Of a stretch of 5,243 bases of DNA, positions 1 through 5,243 are shown piece after piece (positions within the stretch are counted from its first letter, which is position 1; each line of letters opens with the position of its first letter). The DNA is from OMOG01 sp041485845 (lineage in GTDB: Bacteria; Acidobacteriota; Terriglobia; Bryobacterales; Bryobacteraceae). A program made the position numbers and the translations under genes. The notes under the pieces were generated by a model, which was not told the origin of the DNA, did not search any database, and worked only from the letters and a program-made list of their open reading frames with translations. The stretch lies in NCBI GenBank assembly GCA_041485845.1, contig JBGPKH010000639.1, positions 1 to 5,243 on the forward strand, given 5' to 3'.

Positions 1-1821
1 CGTCCCGCGTTCACCGGAAACAAGTTCGTGTACGCGCGTGGGGAGGCCATCCGGCAGCGGCATCACATAAAGGGTTCGATAACGAATATCAACTTCGAGG
101 CCCTGATCCATCGGGGCGGCAAACGGTGAAAATGCGAGCTGCCGGCCGTCGGGAGATACCGCCACAGTGACGCGCGTGCCGGCCGGCATACCAAGCTGAA
201 CTTCACGATCCGTTCCGGTTTCCAGATTCCGGATGAAGACGCCGCGCCCTTCCGTCAGCACGTAGATGATCTGCTTGCCATCTGGAAACCACTGTGGCTG
301 CTGCACTGTGACTTCCCGCTGAACGAGTACACGGACATCGCCGGTCTTCAGGTCGATTCCATACGCACCGTATCGTGCTTTGGCATCCGTACCGGTAACC
401 AGGTAAGATTTCCCGTCCGGCGACCATGAGTAGCCGTCGTTAATCCTGAATTGTTCTTTGGGACCGACCACCCGATCCTGACCGGTTTCGAAGGAATGGA
501 CGACTACAAAACGGTCGTTCGACTCTCTTTCCGTTCCACGGTGCGCGACATAGGCGGCCTCTTTTCCATTGGGAGACCAGTCCGCCCCGCCTTCCGGAAC
601 AACTCCACGGGCGATTGAAACCGGAATTGACACCTTGCCTTTGTTCCAGTCGATTGATGCCGTGTAAACCTGCCCCTCAGTGACGTGGCGGCTATAAAGA
701 AGCGATCCGTCCCTGGTGATCCCGAGCGGATCGACCCGGCCAAGGTCCGCTTTGACCAAAGACGGCTCGCCTGCTTTCCTTCCCTCGTGAACGGGCAGCG
801 TCCATAGTTCGCGGGCTCCAGTACGATTCGTGGCAAAAAGGAGCGCCTTGCCGTCAGGCATCCATCCGAATACTTCATCGGTGGCCACTCCATCCGTTAC
901 TGCCGTTTCGGAGCTGCCGTCTCGGGCGAGAACGTAAATCGCACGGTTCTTGCCTTCGCTAGTGGCGGCATCATAGGCGATAAACCGGCCGTCGGGAGAG
1001 ACGGCTGCTACCGGTCCCAGCGCTTGCGCTTGCCATCCAAATGTCTTCAAGACCCGCGGCGGTCCGCCGGTTGCCGGTATCCAAGCGAGTTGTCTCGTGC
1101 GGGCGCGGCCTGTTGAGATCGTGGCCAGAATCTCCCGCCCGTCGGATGACCAGGCGTTGGGAACCAAGTATACTTCCGAATTGCCGTATAGCGTTTTCTG
1201 ATTCGATCCATCCCAGTCGATGACTCTGAGCGAGCCCCAAGCAAATGCGATTTTCTTCTGGTCGGGCGAAATTACGGAAATGTGAGCGTATTCGCGCGGG
1301 TTCTCAGACGTGCGGTTGTGTGTTACCTGCCTCGTCTCACCGGTGACCAGATCGCGAACGGTTAGCTCGCCGCCGGTGAGGTCTGCGTACGAAAGGAAGC
1401 GCCCGTCGGGGGAGATACTTCCCGCAAGGAGGCCGGCGGAGGGCGGAACCCAGACGCGCCGCGTGGACAATTCCGTGGAAACAGGCGTCGCGCCGGGCTT
1501 CAGCGCGGCCAGGCGATTGCCGGCCCGCCCCGCGACGTCCCGCTGATCCGCAAAATCGTGAACGATGCGTTCGTACGTCTTGCGCGCCTCGGCATTGCCC
1601 AGCCCCTGCTGGCACTCCGCGATTCGAAACAGCGCCTCGGCGGCGAGCTTGCGCTCCACGCCCGGCATCGATGCCACACGCTGGTACAACTGAATCGCGC
1701 CGCGGACGTCGCCTTCGGCGCGCTCTTTGGCCAGGCCCTTCTGGAACAGGTCATTGCCGGAGTCCGCGGCCAGAATCGCGCCCGCCATCCCACATATCAG
1801 TAATACGCTTCGAAAACTCAT
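1..1821 (-). CDS. Exported TPR + PD40 (TolB-like) beta-propeller protein, C-terminus cut by window edge
   Basis: The frame is open from ATG 1821 to the window edge, giving 607 codons with no stop, so the C-terminus is missing. The start is set by a strong ribosome-binding site, AAAGGAG (1835-1829), 7 nt upstream. Residues 1-19 look like a signal peptide (short charged start, hydrophobic VLLICGMAGAILA, Ala-rich cleavage region). Residues about 24-107 form TPR-like helices (GDVRGAIQLYQRV, AEALFRIAECQQGLGNAEARK). From about residue 120 there are at least nine PD40/WD40-like blade motifs of the SPDGR-hydrophobic type, at 137, 185, 225, 275, 321, 416, 467, 512 and 556, plus a degenerate one at 369. 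In known families such propellers are periplasmic or surface binding scaffolds related to TolB; no catalytic domain is visible. It lies 100 bp downstream of a response regulator gene on the same strand, and the gap holds repeated TTGTCAA boxes, so control by that regulator is likely but inferred. The substrate or partner is unknown. An enzyme domain such as a peptidase could lie beyond the edge. Confidence 0.9.
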   Translation of the reverse strand, partial: MSFRSVLLICGMAGAILAADSGNDLFQKGLAKERAEGDVRGAIQLYQRVASMPGVERKLAAEALFRIAECQQGLGNAEARKTYERIVHDFADQRDVAGRAGNRLAALKPGATPVSTELSTRRVWVPPSAGLLAGSISPDGRFLSYADLTGGELTVRDLVTGETRQVTHNRTSENPREYAHISVISPDQKKIAFAWGSLRVIDWDGSNQKTLYGNSEVYLVPNAWSSDGREILATISTGRARTRQLAWIPATGGPPRVLKTFGWQAQALGPVAAVSPDGRFIAYDAATSEGKNRAIYVLARDGSSETAVTDGVATDEVFGWMPDGKALLFATNRTGARELWTLPVHEGRKAGEPSLVKADLGRVDPLGITRDGSLLYSRHVTEGQVYTASIDWNKGKVSIPVSIARGVVPEGGADWSPNGKEAAYVAHRGTERESNDRFVVVHSFETGQDRVVGPKEQFRINDGYSWSPDGKSYLVTGTDAKARYGAYGIDLKTGDVRVLVQREVTVQQPQWFPDGKQIIYVLTEGRGVFIRNLETGTDREVQLGMPAGTRVTVAVSPDGRQLAFSPFAAPMDQGLEVDIRYRTLYVMPLPDGLPTRVHELVSGERGT

Positions 1822-1828
1822 CGTCTTT

Positions 1829-1835
1829 CTCCTTT
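1829..1835 (-). promoter_or_regulatory. Strong Shine-Dalgarno of the propeller gene
   Basis: The minus strand reads AAAGGAG ending 7 nt before the ATG at 1821. It fixes that start codon. It also suggests that the gene is translated independently of the response regulator gene upstream, which ends 100 bp away. Confidence 0.8.
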
Positions 1836-1879
1836 CGGTGGACTGCATATGTGGCAGTGTGCCGGATCTTGTGTTTCGA

Positions 1880-1909
1880 GTTGTCAAGACAACCTTTGCC
1901 ATTTGTCAA
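1880..1909 (-). promoter_or_regulatory. Putative regulator-binding region: two TTGTCAA boxes 22 bp apart, one in a palindrome
   Basis: On the plus strand TTGTCAA occurs at 1881-1887 and again at 1903-1909, with starts exactly 22 bp apart, about two helical turns. The first copy sits in a perfect palindrome with 6-bp arms, GTTGTC-AA-GACAAC (1880-1893). The same word forms the palindrome in front of the histidine kinase gene (4355-4369). On the minus strand both copies read TTGACAA, which resembles a -35 hexamer, but no good -10 follows at 16-18 bp. The best weak candidate is CATATG at 1851-1846. A poor core promoter with same-face upstream boxes fits an activator-dependent promoter for the propeller gene. 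Binding by the adjacent OmpR-type regulator is inference. Confidence 0.5.
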
Positions 1910-1921
1910 TTCTTTGTGAAG

Positions 1922-2602
1922 TTACGGGACCCATCGGTAACCCACCCCATGTACCGTAATCAAGTGTTGCGGCCGTTTCGGGTCCGGCTCGATTTTTGCG
2001 CGCAGGTTGGCGATGTGCGTATCGACCGTGCGCGTCGTCGGATAGGACTCCTGCCCCCAGACTTCGTCCAGCAGTGCATCGCGGGTCACGACCGATCCCT
2101 GCCGCGAAACCAGGAGCCGCAAGAGCTGAAATTCCTTACGCGTGAAGTCGAGTAACTCCCCTCCCCGCCGGGCCTCATAAGTACGAAAGTCAATGCGAAC
2201 ATCGCCGATCCGAAGCTCATCCGCCTGCGTCACGCTGGCGCCTGAGCGCCGCAAGAGCGCCCGCACACGCGCGCTCAGCTCGCGCACGGAGAAAGGCTTG
2301 GTGACGTAATCGTCGGCCCCGAGATCGAGACCGATCACGCGATCGGATTCGTCGCCGCGAGCCGTCAACATCAGAATCGGAATCTGCACGCCTTCCGCGC
2401 GCAGCCGGCGGCACACATCGTAGCCGCTCATGCGCGGCAGCATGATGTCGAGTATCATCAGGTCCGGGCTGTTCTCCCGGGCCTTTTGGTAGCCGGTCTC
2501 GCCGTCCGCGGCCTCGATCACCTCGTACGATTCAAACCGGAAATTATCCACCAGCGCGCGAAGCAGCGCGGCCTCGTCCTCGACAATGAGAATGCGGCTC
2601 AT
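1922..2602 (-). CDS. OmpR/PhoB-family DNA-binding response regulator
   Basis: The 226-residue product has the full architecture and usual length of the OmpR/PhoB family. The receiver domain (about 1-118) has the acidic pair E8/D9, phosphoacceptor D52 in LDIMLP, switch residue T80 (MLTAR), Y99 and the conserved K102 in TKPF. A short linker leads to a winged-helix DNA-binding domain (about 128-226), with the FTRKEFQLLRLL segment, the VVTRDALLDEVWG helix, the TRTVDTHIANLRAKIE recognition-helix region and the terminal wing GVGYRW. Its ATG overlaps the kinase stop codon (ATGA, 2602-2599), and no Shine-Dalgarno is visible in front of it, so translational coupling is likely. It should be phosphorylated by that kinase and act as a transcription factor. 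Candidate targets are the TTGTCAA sites at 4355-4369 and 1880-1909. The specific regulon cannot be named from sequence; resemblance to PhoB or PhoP is at family level only. Confidence 0.95.
   Translation of the reverse strand: MSRILIVEDEAALLRALVDNFRFESYEVIEAADGETGYQKARENSPDLMILDIMLPRMSGYDVCRRLRAEGVQIPILMLTARGDESDRVIGLDLGADDYVTKPFSVRELSARVRALLRRSGASVTQADELRIGDVRIDFRTYEARRGGELLDFTRKEFQLLRLLVSRQGSVVTRDALLDEVWGQESYPTTRTVDTHIANLRAKIEPDPKRPQHLITVHGVGYRWVP
2599..2602 (-). other. ATGA stop/start overlap coupling kinase and response regulator
   Basis: The kinase ends in TGA at 2601-2599 and the regulator starts with ATG at 2602-2600, sharing four bases. There is no clear Shine-Dalgarno upstream of the second ATG. 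This supports one transcript and reinitiation by the terminating ribosome, a common way to balance kinase and regulator amounts. Confidence 0.85.
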
Positions 2603-4323
2603 GCGTGTAGCGGCAGTATAACCGAGAAGGCGCTGCCCTCGCGCGGCGCGCTTTCGACCGCCACCCTGCCGCCGTGCGCGGTGACGATCTGCTCCACGAT
2701 GGAAAGGCCGAGACCTACACCCGGCACTCTGCGCCCGTCCGGCGCCTCCGCCCGATAGAAGCGCTCGAAGATGCGTTCTTGATGTTCGAGCGCGATGCCC
2801 ACCCCATAATCGCGGATTTGCACGATCGCATTGCCTCCCTCCTGGCGCACACCAAGATCGATTTCACGGCGCGCGGCTGAGTACTTGATCGCGTTGCTCA
2901 GTAGATTGATAAAGACCTGTTCCATGGCGTGGCGATCGGCGCTCACACAGAGATCCGACTGCGAGTCAATCCTTAACTGGAAGCCGTTTTGCTCCAGCGC
3001 GCAGTGCATTGCCTGGGCCGCCGACTGGATGACTTCGTTCAACGGCACGGGCTCGAAGCGGTAAGTTCGTTTGCCCTGTTCCAGACGCGAGAATTCCAGG
3101 ACCCCTTCCACCAGCCGGCCGAGCCGCTCGCTCTCACCGATGATCGTTTTCAAATACGCGGGCCGCTGGGCTGCCTCGATCCTTCCCATATCGAGCATTT
3201 CGGCATAGGCCCGGATGGTGGCGATCGGCGTTCTCAGTTCGTGGGAAACGCTCGATACGAAAGCCGAACGGAGCCGGGCGAGACCCGCTTGACGCCGCAT
3301 ATCGCGGTACAGCAGAAACGCGCTGAGCGCGGTCGTGAGGAAGACCAGCCCGAGGGCGCCGGCATAAAGTAGCTGCCGCGGGAAGAAGCTCTCATTGGGC
3401 GCAGGGCCGACGAATTGAATCTTGAGTTGCGGCGCCGCATCGCTAACGGGCAGTCCACCGTTGCCGCTTCCCATCGCCCAGCGCGCGCCGGAAGGGAGGC
3501 TGATCGAGTTCAACACCGAGGAAGCCCGGACCGCCGCAACAATCTTCTTTCCGCCGCCCGCTTCCGCCATCGACGCCAGGAGCCCCTCTTCCGCGTCCAG
3601 CGATATGCGCGGCGGGGAGCCACGGCTGGCGATTTCGGAAAGCATGCTCATCGCGCGTTCGATCTCTTTCGCCCGCGCCAATGCCCGTTGTTGGGTAGCA
3701 TCGCCGGCCCGACCCGTTTGCCGAGCGATATCGGCGATCATGTATGTCGCCGCGGGCGGCAGCCATGCTCCGTTCAGAGCAGCTTCGAGATTCCGCAGAA
3801 GGTCCGGACTCGCCTCTGGAGAGCCGGCGATGCGTTTGGCAGCGTAGAAGAAGTAAGGAACGCCGTACTCATCCGCGATATGGGCAGGCATTGCGAGGAG
3901 GCCCCTTCCGGCGGCGGAGGCCTCGCGGTCCCTGCCAGCCTTGTGAAGGGCAGTCACGGATAACAGAGTGGCTCTTGCGCGTGCAATCGGCTCGCGATCG
4001 GCCAGGCTGGCAGCTTCCCGTTGCCATGGAAAACGGACGGCCCCGGATTCAAGGGAGCCGACCAGCGCGATGTCCCGATCCGCCGGCTTGACCTCGCCCG
4101 TTACGGCTCGAACCATAAGCCTTTCCAGCCTGGCAGACAGCTCCTGGCCGGCCAGAGTGGCGATCCGCCCATGATCGTCGGCAGCCCGCTTTTCGGCCAG
4201 CTCGCGATCTTGCCGCATGATCCAGATCCCCAGAACCAGCAGCATGACGCACGGCGCCGATACACCGCACGTGAGCAGCAAGGTTCGCCGATCGGGAAAA
4301 TGCGCCCGCAAGTTCGTAATCAT
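2599..4323 (-). CDS. Membrane-bound sensor histidine kinase with large extracytoplasmic domain
   Basis: The 574-residue protein has one transmembrane helix near residues 14-36 and a second near 317-338, enclosing an extracytoplasmic region of about 275 residues. That region is rich in Ala/Arg/Glu helices (about 110-230) and resembles no sensor fold I can name; the helices look loosely TPR-like. The second membrane helix runs through a short linker into HisKA with no recognisable HAMP. The H-box is SVSHELRTP with phosphoacceptor H361. The ATPase domain has the N-box (NLLSNAIKYS, N473 and N477), the G1 box (RDYGVGI, D505), the F-box (FERFYR, 519-524) and the G2 box (GVGLGLSI, 535-542). All key residues are present, so it should be active. 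It is the first gene of a two-gene operon, overlapping the response regulator by 4 bp. The start at 4323 has only a weak GAGG 12 nt upstream, and no better start precedes the first membrane helix. The signal it senses is unknown. Confidence 0.95.
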   Translation of the reverse strand: MITNLRAHFPDRRTLLLTCGVSAPCVMLLVLGIWIMRQDRELAEKRAADDHGRIATLAGQELSARLERLMVRAVTGEVKPADRDIALVGSLESGAVRFPWQREAASLADREPIARARATLLSVTALHKAGRDREASAAGRGLLAMPAHIADEYGVPYFFYAAKRIAGSPEASPDLLRNLEAALNGAWLPPAATYMIADIARQTGRAGDATQQRALARAKEIERAMSMLSEIASRGSPPRISLDAEEGLLASMAEAGGGKKIVAAVRASSVLNSISLPSGARWAMGSGNGGLPVSDAAPQLKIQFVGPAPNESFFPRQLLYAGALGLVFLTTALSAFLLYRDMRRQAGLARLRSAFVSSVSHELRTPIATIRAYAEMLDMGRIEAAQRPAYLKTIIGESERLGRLVEGVLEFSRLEQGKRTYRFEPVPLNEVIQSAAQAMHCALEQNGFQLRIDSQSDLCVSADRHAMEQVFINLLSNAIKYSAARREIDLGVRQEGGNAIVQIRDYGVGIALEHQERIFERFYRAEAPDGRRVPGVGLGLSIVEQIVTAHGGRVAVESAPREGSAFSVILPLHA

Positions 4324-4354
4324 AGATGATGAACGCCTCGCAGATGTTATGAAA

Positions 4355-4369
4355 TTGTCAAGTTGACAA
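4355..4369. promoter_or_regulatory. Perfect 15-bp palindrome TTGTCAA-G-TTGACAA, putative operator between divergent genes
   Basis: Two 7-bp arms, 4355-4361 and 4363-4369, are exact inverted copies around a single G. The site lies 32 bp upstream of the kinase ATG and 45 bp upstream of the DUF2239 ATG. The same half-site recurs in front of the propeller gene (1880-1909). For the kinase operon a possible -10 is TAACAT (4349-4344) with only a weak -35 (GCTTTG, 4372-4367), so the palindrome would fall between or over these elements. That geometry allows repression or assisted activation. On the plus strand its right arm is the -35 of the DUF2239 promoter. The binding protein is inferred, most simply the response regulator encoded at 2602-1922. 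Confidence 0.6.
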
Positions 4370-4392
4370 AGCCAGTTTTACCCGGATATAAT
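4363..4392 (+). promoter_or_regulatory. Near-consensus sigma-70 promoter for the DUF2239 gene
   Basis: TTGACA (4363-4368) and TATAAT (4387-4392) are both perfect hexamers, separated by 18 bp. Transcription should begin near 4399-4400, leaving a leader of only about 14 nt before ATG 4414. The -35 is part of the 4355-4369 palindrome and the -10 is enclosed by the 4374-4413 inverted repeat. An intrinsically strong promoter is thus overlaid by two candidate operators. Confidence 0.8.
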
Positions 4393-4413
4393 TATTTACG
4401 TCCGGGTAAAACT
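4374..4413 (+). promoter_or_regulatory. 40-bp operator-like inverted repeat enclosing the -10 box of the DUF2239 promoter
   Basis: The left arm AGTTTTACCCGGA (4374-4386) and right arm TCCGGGTAAAACT (4401-4413) are perfect 13-bp inverted copies around a 14-nt centre. The symmetry continues inward imperfectly (two mismatched positions, then TAA on each side). The centre contains TATAAT at 4387-4392, and the right arm abuts ATG 4414. Because the left arm and the -10 lie upstream of the predicted transcript start, the repeat cannot fold as a hairpin in that RNA. It is better explained as a double-stranded DNA operator whose occupation would block RNA polymerase. The cognate protein is unknown. 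Confidence 0.75.
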
Positions 4414-4968
4414 ATGACTCTCACCTGCACCGCTTTCGAAGGCGCCCACTGCATTGCCACAGGCGAATTGCCGCACGTCGCCCTCCAGGCGAAAGCCGTC
4501 ATCGATGGCGGCAGCCTCGCCCCCGTGCTGATATTCGACGATGCCACCAGCGAACTGGTCGAGGTGGATTTTCGCGGAACTCCCGACGACGTTCTTCAAC
4601 GTCTCGAACCCTCCGAATCCCCGCGCCGGCCCGGCCGGCCGAGGCTGGGCGTAGTCGCGCGCGAAGTCACCCTCTTGCCGCGGCATTGGGACTGGCTCAA
4701 CGGCCAGTCGGGTGGCGCGTCTGTGGCGCTCCGCAAGCTCGTCGAAGAAGCCCGCCGTACCAACGCCGGGCGCGACTGCGTGCGCCGCGCGCAGGAGGCA
4801 GCGTACCGATTCCTCTCCGCCATGGCGGGAAATGAGCCCGGATTCGAGGAAGCCTCGCGAGCTCTGTTCGCCGGCAACCGCCGCCGCTTCGACGAAATGG
4901 CCGCGCTGTGGCCCGCCGATATCGCCCGGCACGCCAAGAAACTCGCCACCGCCGCGTTCGCGCTTTAG
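4414..4968 (+). CDS. DUF2239 family protein, possible DNA-binding autoregulator
   Basis: The 184-residue cytoplasmic protein, with no signal peptide or membrane helix, matches my memory of the DUF2239 family along its length. The N-terminal part (about 1-62) includes the family-like PVLIFDDATS (37-46) and a LVEVDFRGT strand. A basic Pro/Arg linker follows (RRPGRPRLG, 71-79), with an AT-hook-like GRP core. Then comes VVAREVTLLPRHWDWLNGQ (80-98) and GGASVALRKLVEEARR (100-115), and finally a helical tail with EAAYRFLSAMAGNEPGFEEASRALFAG. The family has no established function that I know of. The strand-helix-turn-helix pattern at 82-115 recalls ribbon-helix-helix proteins, and this reading is inference. 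ATG 4414 is chosen because an upstream in-frame TTG (4363) lies inside the -35 box. No Shine-Dalgarno is evident in the short leader. The gene is transcribed divergently from the kinase operon and precedes alaS by 42 bp. Confidence 0.9.
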   Translation: MTLTCTAFEGAHCIATGELPHVALQAKAVIDGGSLAPVLIFDDATSELVEVDFRGTPDDVLQRLEPSESPRRPGRPRLGVVAREVTLLPRHWDWLNGQSGGASVALRKLVEEARRTNAGRDCVRRAQEAAYRFLSAMAGNEPGFEEASRALFAGNRRRFDEMAALWPADIARHAKKLATAAFAL

Positions 4969-4975
4969 CACAAGC

Positions 4976-4981
4976 TACAAT
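4976..4981 (+). promoter_or_regulatory. Possible -10 box for alaS
   Basis: TACAAT lies in the 42-bp gap between the DUF2239 gene and alaS, about 30 nt before the GTG. No convincing -35 is found 16-18 bp upstream, where the sequence is the GC-rich end of the preceding gene. The gap shows no terminator hairpin, so alaS may also be read through from the DUF2239 promoter. Confidence 0.3.
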
Positions 4982-4999
4982 TGAACATAGTCCACCCAC

Positions 5000-5004
5000 A
5001 AGGA
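5000..5004 (+). promoter_or_regulatory. Shine-Dalgarno of alaS, fixes the GTG start
   Basis: AAGGA ends 6 nt before GTG 5011. No in-frame ATG exists before codon 42, which lies inside the conserved catalytic core, so GTG is the start. Confidence 0.75.
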
Positions 5005-5010
5005 ATCTCC

Positions 5011-5243
<233 letters not shown>

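Noticed and set aside
142..999. A 15-bp exact repeat, CCGGCCGTCGGGAGA, at 142-156 and 985-999
   Set aside because: Both copies encode the SPDGR blade motif of the propeller, so they reflect protein-level repetition rather than a DNA element.
1792..1821. Cys10 of the propeller protein as a lipoprotein attachment site
   Set aside because: The preceding residues (LLI) do not fit a lipobox, which wants a small residue just before the Cys, and ten residues is too short for a lipoprotein signal. An ordinary signal peptide ending near residue 19 fits better.
3415..3963. 182-codon open frame on the plus strand inside the histidine kinase gene
   Set aside because: It is antisense to the sensor region of a complete kinase gene, has an Arg-rich low-information translation and no independent start signals.
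4363..4413. TTG at 4363 as an alternative start adding 17 residues to the DUF2239 protein
   Set aside because: This TTG is the -35 hexamer of the promoter and lies upstream of the expected transcript start, and family similarity begins after ATG 4414.
4374..4413. Inverted repeat as a rho-independent terminator or leader hairpin
   Set aside because: There is no U-tract after the right arm, the loop contains a perfect -10 hexamer, and the left arm precedes the expected transcript start.
4396..4971. Long open frame on the minus strand (191 codons) opposite the DUF2239 gene
   Set aside because: It is antisense to a gene with clear family resemblance, its composition is what GC-rich coding DNA gives on the opposite strand, and it would run through the divergent operator region. 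No ribosome-binding site or recognisable domain.

Overview
The window is a compact, GC-rich bacterial chromosomal segment with five genes and almost no spare DNA. I see no mobile element, RNA gene or CRISPR array. The style of the genes fits a Gram-negative, possibly acidobacterial (Solibacter/Bryobacter-like) genome: a secreted TPR plus PD40 propeller protein, a membrane histidine kinase with a large extracytoplasmic domain, and a DUF2239 protein. This taxonomic guess is inference from gene style only.

Layout. Minus strand, in order of transcription: a sensor histidine kinase (4323-2599) and an OmpR/PhoB-type response regulator (2602-1922), coupled by an ATGA overlap. After a 100-bp gap comes an exported TPR/PD40 (TolB-like) beta-propeller protein (1821 down to the window edge, C-terminus missing). 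Plus strand: a DUF2239 family protein (4414-4968), then after 42 bp the first 77 codons of alanyl-tRNA synthetase (alaS, 5011 to the edge).

Regulation is the most interesting part. The 90-bp divergent intergenic region (4324-4413) holds a perfect 15-bp palindrome, TTGTCAA-G-TTGACAA (4355-4369). The same TTGTCAA word occurs twice, 22 bp apart, in the gap in front of the propeller gene (1881-1887 and 1903-1909). This suggests that one regulator, most simply the response regulator encoded here, acts on both its own operon and the propeller gene.

The right half of the 4355-4369 palindrome is also the -35 hexamer of a consensus sigma-70 promoter (TTGACA, 18 bp, TATAAT) driving the DUF2239 gene. 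The -10 hexamer of that promoter lies between the arms of a perfect 13-bp inverted repeat (4374-4386 / 4401-4413) that ends at the ATG. This looks like a repressor operator. The DUF2239 product has an AT-hook-like basic stretch and a strand-helix-helix segment reminiscent of ribbon-helix-helix proteins, so autoregulation is a testable idea.
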